Assembly: GCF_019976755.1 (NCBI RefSeq)
Contig: NZ_AP023441.1
Location: forward strand, 3,903,501 to 3,967,500
Direction of reading: 5' to 3'
Source: Nostoc sp. MS1
Lineage (GTDB): Bacteria; Cyanobacteriota; Cyanobacteriia; Cyanobacteriales; Nostocaceae
DNA length: 64,000 bases
Shown here: piece after piece, positions 43,831 to 53,041 of the stretch
Numbering within the stretch: position 1 is the stretch's first letter
Layout of the letters: each line of letters opens with the position of its first letter
Program-made: the position numbers and the translations under genes
The notes under the pieces: model-generated
What the model saw: only the letters and a program-made list of their open reading frames with translations
Database searches by the model: none
Told to the model about the DNA's origin: nothing

Positions 43831-44574
43831 TTACTTCCGATAAAGCCTACCATCACGAACCTGAACTACAGGACGATTACACCGCCGGACTAATTGTTCG
43901 TCGTGAGTAGTCACAATTACAGTCGCCCCAAAAGCGTTTAGTTTTTGCAAAATCTGCATCACCTGCCAAGAGTTATCAGGATCGAGATTACCAGTAGGTT
44001 CATCAGCTAAAAGTAATGGTGGAGTTCCTACAATTGCCCGTGCAATACTTACCCGTTGTTGTTCTCCTCCAGAAAGCTGATCAGGAAAACAGTCAGCTTT
44101 GGAGAGCAACCCCACCAATTTTAGTGTCGGTTCCAAACGCCTTTGAATTTCCTTACGGGTATAACCTTGAGCTTGTAAAACAAATGTTACATTTTCTGCG
44201 ACGGTGCGTTGGGGGATGAGTTTGTAGTCTTGAAAAACAATGCCAATACGTCTGCGTAATAATGATAAGCGATCGCCTCGCAAAGCCGAAACATTGCAAC
44301 CGTTGACAATCACATCTCCTTGGGTGGGAAACTCCTCGCCATACAACAGTTTTAAAAGTGTTGACTTCCCCGAACCACTAGGTCCTGTAATGAATAAAAA
44401 TTCTTTCTTTTTAATCTCTAAATTAACATCCAGCAAACCATGACAACCGTTACCATAAGTTTTGGTCACAGCGTTTAACTGCACCATATAACTGTTACTG
44501 GTGCTTTCTTGTGTATTATCTTCTTGTTCATAAATGGCCTGTTCGGCATGTGCTGGATTTGTTAATACAGGCAT
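43831..44574 (-). CDS. ftsE: FtsE-like ABC ATP-binding protein
   Basis: 247 aa. About 29 extra N-terminal residues (polar, Gln/Glu/Ser-rich), then an ABC ATPase: VTKTYGNGCHGLLDVNLEIK, Walker A GPSGSGKST, Q-loop VFQDYKLI, signature LSGGEQQRVSIARAIV, Walker B LLLADEPTGNLDPD, His switch VTTHDEQLV. The FQDYKLIPQRTVAENV segment and single-domain layout match FtsE, which with FtsX controls septal cell-wall hydrolysis. ftsX is not adjacent, so a LolD-like role cannot be excluded. An AGGA site supports the ATG at 44574; an ATG at 44487 would give a standard-length protein. Confidence 0.75.
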   Translation of the reverse strand: MPVLTNPAHAEQAIYEQEDNTQESTSNSYMVQLNAVTKTYGNGCHGLLDVNLEIKKKEFLFITGPSGSGKSTLLKLLYGEEFPTQGDVIVNGCNVSALRGDRLSLLRRRIGIVFQDYKLIPQRTVAENVTFVLQAQGYTRKEIQRRLEPTLKLVGLLSKADCFPDQLSGGEQQRVSIARAIVGTPPLLLADEPTGNLDPDNSWQVMQILQKLNAFGATVIVTTHDEQLVRRCNRPVVQVRDGRLYRK

Positions 44575-44953
44575 TACTCAACATTCCTTAGATAATTTTA
44601 GACAATTCTTCAGTGACGAATGTTAATACTTACGAGCCTATTGCTTCAAAGGCTAGGTAAATTTAACCTTGTCTGAACATCATTGACTTAACAATAAGGA
44701 TGCCCAAGTAATGCCTGAGAATCTCAAATCCAACATTAAAAATTTTTAAATCCTTTACATGGGGTAAGTATTATCACTCGGTTAGGTAGGAGTGAGAGGG
44801 ATGTAGCTTGCTTCTCTAACGTTCGCGTAGCGTGTCGGAGACAGACGCTACGCGAACCCGAAAGGTGGGGGATGAGGGAGATGGGGAAAAAATAATAACT
44901 CAGCACGCGCTAAACTCGCCGCTTCCGCTAACAGCACTCACTACTCATCACTC
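44575..44953. other. Spacer between FtsE-like and WecG-like genes
   Basis: 379 bp. Contains the perfect palindromic repeat listed next and a GGTGGGGGATGAGGGAGATGGGG purine run (44863-44885). No gene supported; the ftsE promoter must lie at its left. Confidence 0.55.
44822..44856. repeat. Dispersed palindromic repeat, perfect 12-bp stem
   Basis: TTCGCGTAGCGT (44822-44833) and its complement (44845-44856) with an 11-base loop. Same core as the repeat at 10220-10258; the common Nostocales intergenic palindrome. Confidence 0.8.
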
Positions 44954-45694
44954 CTAAGTAGTCAAACGATAAACAAAAGCCTTCACTGCAAATTGGGGTA
45001 GAGCTAACATTCTCCGCCAACGCCAAGGTTCTTTGTAAAGACGATATAACCACTCCAAATTATTGTTAGCTAACCAAGCTGGAGCGCGGTTTTTGCTTCC
45101 TGACCAAATATCCAAACTACCGCCCACACCAATCCAAATGGCTTGCGGACACAAATGACGGTTTTGAGCTATCCATAATTCTTGCCGTGGTACACCCAAG
45201 CCAACCAAAATTACCTGCGGTTGTAATTCAGCAAGAGTTTGTAGTAATTGTTCTTCTTCTTCGGCGGAGTGATAACCGGAATAAGTACCTACTATATTTA
45301 AAGTGGGTACTTTTTGTTGCCAATAATTGGCTGCTTTTGCGGCTACTCCGTTTGCACCTCCGTAGAAAAATACAGTTTTATCTGGCTGCTGTTGACCAAT
45401 TACTTGCAACAGCGTTTCTGCTAGTTCAATTCCTGGACAACGCTGGACTTTTTGCCAACAAAGCCAGCGCAAATACATCACTACTCCTGCACCATCAGGG
45501 ATAATCAATTCAGCATTCTGAATTATTTTATTCAAGGATGGATTTTGCTGCGCCTGCATTGTCATTTCGGCATTTAGCGTGACAACATGAGCGCCTTTTT
45601 CTTGTTTGAGCGATTCTAGCAACCACTTTGGATAGTCACTCATCACATGAATGGGGATACCCAGCACTGAAAACACTTTAGATGTTGGAAACAT
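44954..45694 (-). CDS. WecG/TagA/CpsF family glycosyltransferase
   Basis: 246 aa, GT26 family, which transfers a sugar (ManNAc or similar) to an undecaprenyl-linked intermediate for teichoic acid, ECA or exopolysaccharide. Seen: VVTLNAEMTMQAQQNPSLNK, PDGAGVVMYLRWLCWQ with the catalytic Asp, VFFYGGANGVAAKAANYWQQ, VILVGLGVPRQELWIAQNRH, WIGVGGSLDIWSGSKNRAP and the C-terminal LEWLYRLYKEPWRWRRM that contacts the membrane. Alone here; substrate not known. Confidence 0.93.
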   Translation of the reverse strand: MFPTSKVFSVLGIPIHVMSDYPKWLLESLKQEKGAHVVTLNAEMTMQAQQNPSLNKIIQNAELIIPDGAGVVMYLRWLCWQKVQRCPGIELAETLLQVIGQQQPDKTVFFYGGANGVAAKAANYWQQKVPTLNIVGTYSGYHSAEEEEQLLQTLAELQPQVILVGLGVPRQELWIAQNRHLCPQAIWIGVGGSLDIWSGSKNRAPAWLANNNLEWLYRLYKEPWRWRRMLALPQFAVKAFVYRLTT

Positions 45695-46025
45695 AGCCCT
45701 TGAGCCTCACACCAGATTCTCTCGACGATAGTTTATCAAATTTTTTAATAGGTCGCCTCTGGGCTAAGAGGGAGGGTAAAATTATGCAAACAAGTTTACT
45801 TAGAAAACTGAATTGTTAAAGTTAAGCCTTTGTTTTGCGTATTTTGCATAATAAAAACAGCTTATAATGCCTGAGTAATCTTTTATCATTGTTTTTTGAG
45901 AAATTTCTGGAAAAATAACCTGATTCTTTCTAAAAATTGCGAGGCTGTATAAGATAATTCACGGACAAAACAGGAAAATTTCGGTGAAAATTTTTGTGTA
46001 ATAGCGTAACGGGTAGAAATTGACT
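45695..46025. other. Promoter region of the response-regulator gene
   Basis: 331 bp between divergent genes. A TATAAT hexamer at 45863-45868 could be a -10 for the rightward genes, but I see no good -35 at 17 bp. AT-rich, no gene. Confidence 0.45.
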
Positions 46026-46745
46026 ATGAGTAAAATTCGGATTGCCCTGATTGAAGATCATGATCTAACCCGTGTGGGTATTCGGACAGCACTACAACAA
46101 AGACAAGAAATTGAAGTTGTCGGAGAAGCTGCCAATGCGGTAGAAGGATTAAATATGTTAAAAACGGTACAACCAGATATTGCGATTATCGATATCGGTT
46201 TACCAGACAAAGATGGCATTGAGCTAACAAGAGAATTAAAATCTAGCATCAGTAACCCGGATTTAGGCACAAAAGTATTAATTCTAACCTTACGTGATAA
46301 TAAAGAAGCCGTTTTGGCGGCTTTCGCAGCTGGCGCTGATTCTTACTGCATGAAGGATATTGGGTTTGATAATTTATTGGAAGCAGTTAAGGTGACTTAC
46401 AATGGCAATGCTTGGATTGATCCAGCGATCGCCAGAATTGTATTACAACAAGCACAACAACAACCACCTAAACCAGAAGCTTTCAAGATAGAAACAGAAA
46501 GTCCATTCCCAAATTCCCAAACAGAAGACTATTTAGATAATATTGACCCCTATACCTTGACAGAAAGGGAGTTAGAAGTACTACAGTTAATCGTCGAAGG
46601 CTGTAGTAATGCCATCATAGCTGAACGCTTATATATAACTGTCGGAACAGTAAAAACCCATGTGCGCAATATTTTAAACAAACTCTCCGCCGATGACCGT
46701 ACCCAAGCTGCTGTCCGGGCTTTACGTTCTGGGCTAGTAGGTTAA
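46026..46745 (+). CDS. NarL/FixJ-type response regulator
   Basis: 239 aa from ATG at 46026. Receiver domain: acidic pocket EDHD (9-12), phospho-acceptor Asp in IAIIDIGLPDKDG (about D56), Thr in LILTLRD, Lys in YCMKDIG. Linker of about 45 residues rich in Gln/Pro, then a LuxR-type HTH (about 175-235: LTERELEVLQLIVEGCSNAI, VGTVKTHVRNILNKLSADDR). A transcription factor controlled by an unidentified histidine kinase. About 320 bp upstream of the SpoIIE-type gene; may or may not share its transcript. Confidence 0.9.
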   Translation: MSKIRIALIEDHDLTRVGIRTALQQRQEIEVVGEAANAVEGLNMLKTVQPDIAIIDIGLPDKDGIELTRELKSSISNPDLGTKVLILTLRDNKEAVLAAFAAGADSYCMKDIGFDNLLEAVKVTYNGNAWIDPAIARIVLQQAQQQPPKPEAFKIETESPFPNSQTEDYLDNIDPYTLTERELEVLQLIVEGCSNAIIAERLYITVGTVKTHVRNILNKLSADDRTQAAVRALRSGLVG

Positions 46746-47063
46746 ATTAGGATGGGATTGAAATATTCCCAGACAAAATAAAGAGTAAAGTTATACTTGA
46801 CAGAAAGGTAATTTTTTCTCAAAAATTCCTTCTGTTAATCTAATGGCAGTTGCCAAACAGATGATGACACAGAGTGAGCATTAAATGCTGATATCAAGCA
46901 GCCTTTGAGCCTATCACCCTACGGGTACTCTTCTCCTTTGGAGATGCTGACGCGAACGAGAACCCCTTCGGGGAACGCCAGTTCCCTGCTATATTTAACG
47001 ACTCGGTGGGATAAGAACTGTCATATCTCGCCAAATTTCAACATGCGAAAAAGCAAGTCAACT
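46746..47063. other. Spacer with dispersed palindromic repeat
   Basis: 318 bp. From about 46918 to 46985 it carries a repeat with short hairpins (CTCCTTTGGAG, GAACCCCTTCGGGGAAC) and the GACGCGAACG motif of the dispersed Nostoc repeats. The reading frame of the next gene stays open through it to 46905, which I regard as chance. Confidence 0.55.
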
Positions 47064-48740
47064 ATGACAGAAACTGAGGTAGAAAAACTCAAGCTCATGG
47101 TAGTAGACGATGAGCCAGATAACTTAGATTTACTCTACCGTACTTTTAGGCGAGATTTTCAAGTATATAAAGCTAACCATGCCCATAAAGCTTTAGAAAT
47201 TCTGGCTCAAGAAGGCGAAATGGCTGTAATTATCTCAGACCAGAGAATGCCTGAAATGAATGGTACAGAACTTCTCAGCCGTACAGTAGGGCTTTACCCC
47301 GATACCATTCGGATTTTATTGACAGGCTTTACAGATGTTGAAGATTTGGTAGAAGCCATTAATGCAGGTCAAGTCTTCAAATACATCACCAAACCCTGGA
47401 ACCCTGAACGGCTAAAAGCTGTAGTTGAACAAGCCACAGACACTTATCGCCTAGTCAAAAAGCGCACCCAAGAATTACAGCGTGCTTTGCGGCGAGAATC
47501 TTTATTTAATGCGGTAACAACAGCAATTCGAGAATCTTTAGATTATGAGAGTATGCTGCAAAAAATTGCCGCCACCATCGGACAAACCTTTGAGGCCACT
47601 TGTTGTTTACTCAAACCAGTAGAAAACAACCGCTTAACACCAAATCAATTTTACTACCAAAATCCAGCCGTCGATTTACCAGAGAGTGCCTTTGACCCCT
47701 CTTGTTTAATTGCTGAGGTACTAGAAACTGGTCATTATCTAATTGCTCAAGATATCAACAATGGTAAACAGTGTAACTACTTAGTAGTACCTCTATGCTA
47801 TCAACAGCATCTACTGGCTGTGCTAGCACTTTACCAATGGGGACTAGAACATCCTTGGCATGATGAGGAGATTCAGTTAATCACGGGTGTAGCTGAACAA
47901 GCTGCCTTAGCGGTTTCCCAAGCAAAACTTTATCAACACCTGCAAGAAAAACAACAACAAATTAGTGCTGAATTAGAAGTTGCGCGGCAAATTCAAAATA
48001 ATTTACTACGCCAAACTCTACCAGATATCAAAGGCGCAAAATTGCAGGCTTGTTGTTATCCAGCCAGAGAAGTAGGTGGTGACTTTTTTGAAGTCTTTGT
48101 CCATCCCACACAAGGAGACGTGTGGTTAGCAGTAGGTGACGTTTCTGGTAAAGGTGTACCGGCTGCTTTATTTATGGCCAGCGCAATTTCTGTATTACGT
48201 CGAGAGTTATCTCAAGAAAATCCCCCCGAACCTAATGTAGTTATACATAATCTTAACCATGCTTTATGTGATGACTTAATTAGCAACAATTGCTTTATTA
48301 CCTTTGTCTTAGCTCGTTATACACCAAGTACTAGAGAGTTAGTTTATGCAAATGCTGGTCATATCTATCCTCTAGTTTGGTCAAATCAAATCAATGCACC
48401 AGAAAAACCCGTCTATCTGACAGTTAGAGCTATTCCTTTAGGGATTTTACCTAAGTGGCACGCTAAGTCCGGTAGTTTAGTGCTGTCACCTGGAGATACA
48501 TTACTGTTAGCCAGCGATGGAATTACAGAGGCTATGGTATCAAATAAACTATTTTCCACCGTAAAAAACGTGGGTGGCGGTCAGCTAGCAAGTCATTCTA
48601 TGCTGAATCAAGATGGTCTGTGGCAACTCTTACAGCAAGAGCCTAAACCGCTATCTCTTAACCATTTATTAGCTCGTATTCAGGCAGATAACCACGTTCA
48701 AGATGACGATCAAACTATACTCTCATTGGAGGTCTTGTAA
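47064..48740 (+). CDS. Receiver-GAF-SpoIIE (PP2C) protein phosphatase
   Basis: 558 aa from the ATG at 47064 (MTETEVEKLKLMVVDDEPDN); an ATG at 47043 is the alternative. Domains: response receiver (about 8-125; VVDDEPD, phospho-Asp in VIISDQRMPEMNG, KPW near 112), a helical linker, a GAF domain (about 150-300), a coiled coil (QEKQQQISAELEVARQIQNN) and a SpoIIE/RsbU-type PP2C phosphatase (about 320-555) with metal ligands in REVGGDFFEV, VAVGDVSGKG and DDDQTI. It should dephosphorylate an anti-anti-sigma-type protein in response to its receiver. The RsbW-like kinase gene follows 3 bp later. Confidence 0.9.
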   Translation: MTETEVEKLKLMVVDDEPDNLDLLYRTFRRDFQVYKANHAHKALEILAQEGEMAVIISDQRMPEMNGTELLSRTVGLYPDTIRILLTGFTDVEDLVEAINAGQVFKYITKPWNPERLKAVVEQATDTYRLVKKRTQELQRALRRESLFNAVTTAIRESLDYESMLQKIAATIGQTFEATCCLLKPVENNRLTPNQFYYQNPAVDLPESAFDPSCLIAEVLETGHYLIAQDINNGKQCNYLVVPLCYQQHLLAVLALYQWGLEHPWHDEEIQLITGVAEQAALAVSQAKLYQHLQEKQQQISAELEVARQIQNNLLRQTLPDIKGAKLQACCYPAREVGGDFFEVFVHPTQGDVWLAVGDVSGKGVPAALFMASAISVLRRELSQENPPEPNVVIHNLNHALCDDLISNNCFITFVLARYTPSTRELVYANAGHIYPLVWSNQINAPEKPVYLTVRAIPLGILPKWHAKSGSLVLSPGDTLLLASDGITEAMVSNKLFSTVKNVGGGQLASHSMLNQDGLWQLLQQEPKPLSLNHLLARIQADNHVQDDDQTILSLEVL

Positions 48741-48743
48741 GTT

Positions 48744-49172
48744 ATGAAAAGTGAGCTGCATGTACCAAGTGACTTGAATTATTTAAACATCGTCGAAAAC
48801 TGGTTATTGGGATGTTTAAAAATTCAGTTTGGCGATTCTGTTGACTGGTCACGGCAGTCAAGCCGCTTGCGCCTAGCGTTGGTGGAAGCCTATTCTAACG
48901 TCGTGCGTCACGCCCATAAAGAGCAGCCAAATCTGCCAGTTTTACTGCGTGTGGAATTTAAAGAACGAGATATTGCGATAGAAATTTGGGATTATGGTGC
49001 AGGTTTTGATATGGCTACTTATTTTCCACCCAATCCTGATGATAGGCAAGAAGGTGGCTATGGTTGGCTAATTATGAATCGTTTGATGGATAAAGTAGAA
49101 TATCAGTTGCAAGTTAATGGGGCTAACTGCCTCAAATTAGAAGCTACTATCCCAGAAGCAGCCAATAACTGA
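48744..49172 (+). CDS. RsbW-like anti-sigma-factor serine kinase / ATPase
   Basis: 142 aa, HATPase_c_2 (GHKL) fold: N-box LALVEAYSNVVRHAHKEQ (about 49-66), G1 IEIWDYGAGFDM, G2 EGGYGWLIMNRLMDKVEY. Starts 3 bp after the phosphatase gene, so translation is probably coupled. Pairs naturally with the SpoIIE-type phosphatase: one phosphorylates, the other dephosphorylates a STAS-domain antagonist, which is not encoded here. Confidence 0.92.
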   Translation: MKSELHVPSDLNYLNIVENWLLGCLKIQFGDSVDWSRQSSRLRLALVEAYSNVVRHAHKEQPNLPVLLRVEFKERDIAIEIWDYGAGFDMATYFPPNPDDRQEGGYGWLIMNRLMDKVEYQLQVNGANCLKLEATIPEAANN

Positions 49173-49363
49173 ACAGGGAAGGGAACAAAATAAAATTTGT
49201 GCAGAAATTTACTGCTAATTTTTAATATTAATATTGGTACATCTATCACTAGCTGATGTGCATTTCTGATTATAGGGATTGGATTTTTCTTGCCAAACTG
49301 ATTTAATCAATGATTTGGCAGGCAACTGCTTCCTAATGAGAATGTCTATCCGCTACATTTAAA

Positions 49364-50533
49364 ATGCGAACTATTGCGGAAATTAACGAAAAAATTAGCC
49401 GTCAAACTGCGGTAGTCCTAACGGTTGAAGAATTAAAGGCACGAGTTTTAGAAGTTGGCGTGAGTAAAGTTGCTCAAGAAGTTGATGTAGTCACTACTGG
49501 CACTTTTGAACCAATGGAATCGACTGGTGCTATCGTCAATCTTGGACACACAGACCCACCAATCAAAATTCGTCGTTGCTGGTTAGATGGTGTTCCCGCC
49601 TACAGTGGTTTTGGGGCGGTTGATTTATATTTGGGTGCTAGTTGTGCTGTCGATGCGATGGACGGTGAAGAAGTCCGCGAACGTGGCGGTGGTCATGTCA
49701 TTGAGGATCTAATCGCGGGTAAATCTATCCAAGTTAGAGCGCAAGGACAGGTAACTGATTGTTATCCCAGAGCAAGTTTTGAAACTACAATCACCCGTGA
49801 CACAATTAATCAGTTTTATTTATTTAATCCCCGGAATCTCTATCAAAATTTTATCGTAGGGGTGAATGGAGGCGATCGCCCTCTGCATACCTATCTTGGC
49901 CCCCTACAGCCAGGGCTGGCAAACGCTGTCTATTCTAACCCAGGTGCAATTTCTCCGCTTTTCAACGACCCCAAATTACAACTCATTGGCATCGGTACAC
50001 GCATTTTCTTGGGTGGCGGCATTGGTTATGTGGCTTGGGAAGGAACTCAACACTTCCCTTTACAAAAGCGCCTAGCTAATCAAACCCCAATCGGCCCGGC
50101 GGCGACTTTAGCCTTAATAGGTGATGCCAAACAAATGGATGCTCGTTGGGTGAGGGGTTGTTATTTCAAAAGCTATGGCCCTTCCTTGATGTTGGGTGTT
50201 GGTGTGCCATTGCCAGTGTTAAATGAAGAGGTTGTACAACACTGTGCAGTCCAAGACCAAGATTTAGTCGCGCCAATAGTAGACTTTTCCATTCCTCGGC
50301 GTGTTCGCCCCACATTCGGCTTAGTCAGTTACGCTCAACTCAAGTCCGGGCGTATCACCATTGAGGGTAAAACCGTGAGGGCTGCACCTTTAGCCAGCGT
50401 CTTTCTCTCTCGACAAGTAGCTATAGAACTAAAACAGTGGATTGAGGCAGGTACTTTCACTCTTACAGAACCAGTCGCCCCGATTCCTCAAGAGCGTTCT
50501 TTCCTGCCTCAAGACCGTTTGCGGGATATTTAA
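49364..50533 (+). CDS. HcyBio (DUF39) family protein, homocysteine-biosynthesis type
   Basis: 389 aa. The DUF39/HcyBio domain covers nearly the whole protein: TTGTFEPMESTGAIVNLGHT, PPIKIRRCWLDGVPAYSGFG, DLYLGASCAVDAMDGEEVRE, RGGGHVIEDLIAGKSI, IGTRIFLGGGIGYVAWEGTQ, DARWVRGCYFKSYG. In methanogens this domain with ferredoxin- and NIL-type modules inserts sulfide into aspartate semialdehyde to give homocysteine. Here there is no ferredoxin or CBS part. Conserved Cys72, Cys94 and a Cys in VRGCYF are candidates for sulfur handling. Function in cyanobacteria inferred only. Confidence 0.85.
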   Translation: MRTIAEINEKISRQTAVVLTVEELKARVLEVGVSKVAQEVDVVTTGTFEPMESTGAIVNLGHTDPPIKIRRCWLDGVPAYSGFGAVDLYLGASCAVDAMDGEEVRERGGGHVIEDLIAGKSIQVRAQGQVTDCYPRASFETTITRDTINQFYLFNPRNLYQNFIVGVNGGDRPLHTYLGPLQPGLANAVYSNPGAISPLFNDPKLQLIGIGTRIFLGGGIGYVAWEGTQHFPLQKRLANQTPIGPAATLALIGDAKQMDARWVRGCYFKSYGPSLMLGVGVPLPVLNEEVVQHCAVQDQDLVAPIVDFSIPRRVRPTFGLVSYAQLKSGRITIEGKTVRAAPLASVFLSRQVAIELKQWIEAGTFTLTEPVAPIPQERSFLPQDRLRDI

Positions 50534-50651
50534 GAAGTGGGAGTGAGGAAGTGCTGAGTTATGAGTGCTGAGTAGGAGCAAGAAATTATTTACTCCCTCA
50601 TCTCCCTCATCTCCCCCTATTCCCTACTCCCCACTCCCCACTCCCCACTCC
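50534..50651. repeat. CTCCCCA heptamer repeat between convergent genes
   Basis: From about 50592 to 50657: TCTCCCT-type then CTACTCCCCACTCCC-type heptamers, which run into the stop codon region of the leftward gene at 50652. STRR class. Confidence 0.75.
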
Positions 50652-51656
50652 CTACTCCGTCGGCTTAGGCTTCTTCACCGGCTTGGGAGTTGGCGTTTTT
50701 GGCTGAGGCTTGGAAACCGCAGAGGGTTCGCCGCCGACTTTCTTGACGGGACGGGGGGGCGCTTCTCCTGGTCTTCTGGGGGGGAAGGGTTTTCTGAAGC
50801 CACCACCACCACGGGGGCCACCGCCGCCACCACCTTTGAACGGTGGTCGGCGTTTTTTGGGTAAGTCAGCGATCGCTTCAGCAGTTTGAACTACTAAAAC
50901 GTCACCTTCTCGCTTGGCTTGGAAATCCCAAAACTTGCCTACAGCTTTGGTGGTCAAGACACCACGCAGTTTCAATTTAAAATATTTGGGTTTATCAGTT
51001 GGTTTACGTGGAGCCTGCTTAATTTTGATAACTAAGCTTTTTGCATCAAAAGACTGGTAAACTACTTCTCCACGCACAGAAAATCCACCATCAGGAATGT
51101 TGGCTGAAGGCGCTGGGGGTTTTGTTTCTGCTTCTGGCGTATCGGGTACACTTTCATGTAAACCCAATTCTTGCTCGTCTTCTTCTGTCGCGTTTTTAGC
51201 CAGATTTTCTGGTTCCCAAACGCCGACAATTTGGATATGCAGAGAGTCGTTTTCCTGTCTTGTGCGGGGATAAACTACCCACAAATGGTCTTTTTCTAGG
51301 TCTAGGTGATTCTTTACTAAACTCATAATCCGACCCAGGAGGACGGCATTGAGTTCTACCCCGTCTGTAGTGAGTAAAATACCTTGAGTGAATTGTTCAT
51401 CGCTGGCACGGTAACGACCCCGAACTAAACCAATGGCTCGGTATTGCATTGGTTCGCTGGGAGGCGGAATTGGTTGCTGGCGATCAGCTAAATTCCCATC
51501 TGAGGTATCCTCACTAATACTAGGTGGGGAATTTTCTCGTTTAATGGGTTGGGGTGCTGCTACATGATTTTTAGCGGCGGCCTCTGTGTTATTTTGAGGC
51601 TGATCGGAGGCAATAGAGTTGGAAGATTCAGGCAAAGGCATCAGGTCGGAAGTCAT
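50652..51656 (-). CDS. Protein with disordered, RGG-like C-terminus; function unknown
   Basis: 334 aa from the ATG at 51656, which has an AGGAG site 5 bp upstream; an ATG 8 codons earlier does not. Order: disordered N-terminus (about 1-65, Pro/Ser/Asn-rich), a folded region (about 70-150: YRAIGLVRGRYRASDEQFTQ, HLWVVYPRTRQENDSLHIQI), an acidic linker, a second folded region (about 190-265: GGFSVRGEVVYQSFDAKSLV, KYFKLKLRGVLTTKAVGKFW), and a basic Gly/Pro/Lys tail (GGGGGGPRGGGGFRKPFPP, TPTPKPVKKPKPTE). The tail suggests RNA or nucleic-acid binding. Conserved in cyanobacteria as far as I recall; no known role. Confidence 0.75.
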   Translation of the reverse strand: MTSDLMPLPESSNSIASDQPQNNTEAAAKNHVAAPQPIKRENSPPSISEDTSDGNLADRQQPIPPPSEPMQYRAIGLVRGRYRASDEQFTQGILLTTDGVELNAVLLGRIMSLVKNHLDLEKDHLWVVYPRTRQENDSLHIQIVGVWEPENLAKNATEEDEQELGLHESVPDTPEAETKPPAPSANIPDGGFSVRGEVVYQSFDAKSLVIKIKQAPRKPTDKPKYFKLKLRGVLTTKAVGKFWDFQAKREGDVLVVQTAEAIADLPKKRRPPFKGGGGGGPRGGGGFRKPFPPRRPGEAPPRPVKKVGGEPSAVSKPQPKTPTPKPVKKPKPTE

Positions 51657-52031
51657 AAAAACTCCTTGCGGCGGAGACACATCCCAAAAGGTGGGATTTT
51701 ACTAAAGCATCGAGAAAGAGCGCTGATGTGACTGATGAAAGTATATTGGCTTTTCATAAATCACAGCGCTCTATACAATTTTAAAGACGCTAGACTCGTC
51801 ATTCTACTCTAAATCTGTAATTTAGCGCCTTTATACTAGTTTCGGAAGCATATCATAGCTTCTATTGTGACGGCTCCCTCTAAAGTCATCACTTAACTTT
51901 AACGGTGTTAATCGGTTGTTTGTTATAAAATTCACAGAGATTTGGCGGTATTCCGCAAGGTTTTGGAAATTTTTAACTTTCTATTTCGTCTCGATAATAT
52001 TGTGATTATAGTTACGGAGGGCGTTTAAATC
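51657..52031. other. Divergent promoter region
   Basis: 375 bp between divergent genes. A hairpin ATCCCA-AAAGG-TGGGAT (51681-51697) lies in the leader of the leftward gene, only about 25 bp from its ATG, so it could influence translation. Otherwise nothing recognisable. Confidence 0.5.
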
Positions 52032-52937
52032 GTGTCTCAATCGCGCAATCGCTGGATAGTTCAACTCATCTTAGCGCTGGCAGTTCTAGCATTTATAGGT
52101 GTTTCGGTGCTGCCAATCATTGGGGCGCTAAATAATAGTGCGTCACCTCCAAACCAAAATAGCGCCACTAACCCAAGCACTCCAGTAGCTTCCAATCAAA
52201 AGTCTCAATTGGAAGACCAAGTACGTGGATATGAATCGGTTCTACAAAGGGAACCAGAAAATCAAGCAGCATTGAAGGGTCTATTACAAGCACGGCTACA
52301 ACTTTTAGCTTTAAAAGAGGGTAATGTCCAAGGTGTGATAGAGCCTTTAGAAAAGTTAGCCAAGCTCAATCCTGAGCAAACTGAGTATGGAGTTCTCTTA
52401 GCTCAAGCCAAACAGCAAATTGGTGATAAGGAAGGCGCAGCTCAAGCTTACCGGGCAATTTTGGCGACAAAACCGGGTGATTTAAAGGCTTTACAGGGCA
52501 TGGTAGTTTTACTAATAGATCAGCAACGCCCAGAGGCGGCTGTTGGCTTATTACAAGATACTCTGGCTAAGGCATCTCAAGTAAACACCATCCAGCCTGG
52601 AAGTGTTGATGTAGTGGCTGTAGAAGTGTTGTTGGGAAATGTTCATGCTTCCCAAAAGCGTTTTCCCCAAGCTATGGCCACATTTGACCAAGCAATTAAG
52701 AGGGATGCAAAGGATTTCCGCCCAGTTTTGGCAAAAGCATTGCTTTTAAAGCAACAGGGACAAACAGCAGAAGCTAAACCTTTATTTGATAGTGCTTTAG
52801 CTCTAGCTCCTGCACAATACAAAGATGAGATTAGTAAAGCAGCCTCCACATCTGTTACGCCTACACAAGCTGGTACTCCTACTACCCCAACAACTGCTAC
52901 GACAGCTACACCGACACCTGAAGCTAGTCCGAAGTAG
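52032..52937 (+). CDS. Membrane-anchored TPR protein
   Basis: 301 aa from a GTG start with a GGAGG site 10 bp upstream. One N-terminal membrane segment (about 8-30: IVQLILALAVLAFIGVSVLP), an Asn/Ser/Pro linker, then four to five TPR-type helix pairs (about 55-255: ALKGLLQARLQLLALKEGNV, EYGVLLAQAKQQIGDKEGAA, LQGMVVLLIDQQRPEAAVGL, FPQAMATFDQAIKRDAKDFR) and a Thr/Pro-rich tail. Likely a scaffold in the thylakoid or plasma membrane; partner unknown. Confidence 0.87.
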   Translation: MSQSRNRWIVQLILALAVLAFIGVSVLPIIGALNNSASPPNQNSATNPSTPVASNQKSQLEDQVRGYESVLQREPENQAALKGLLQARLQLLALKEGNVQGVIEPLEKLAKLNPEQTEYGVLLAQAKQQIGDKEGAAQAYRAILATKPGDLKALQGMVVLLIDQQRPEAAVGLLQDTLAKASQVNTIQPGSVDVVAVEVLLGNVHASQKRFPQAMATFDQAIKRDAKDFRPVLAKALLLKQQGQTAEAKPLFDSALALAPAQYKDEISKAASTSVTPTQAGTPTTPTTATTATPTPEASPK

Positions 52938-53041
52938 TGAAGGAGTGGAGGAGTAGAGGAAGATGAGGGAGTTAAGAGTAGGAGTAAGATTATCTGCTTC
53001 CTCATCTCTTTATCTTTTTTTGAATTTTGAATTTTGAATTG

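Noticed and set aside
46905..47063. N-terminal extension of the SpoIIE-type phosphatase
   Set aside because: The stretch lies in a dispersed repeat and the receiver domain begins right after the ATG at 47064.
51681..51697. Rightward terminator near the start of the gene at 50652-51656
   Set aside because: The hairpin has a short T run on the plus strand, but no rightward gene ends there. More likely a leader hairpin of the leftward gene.
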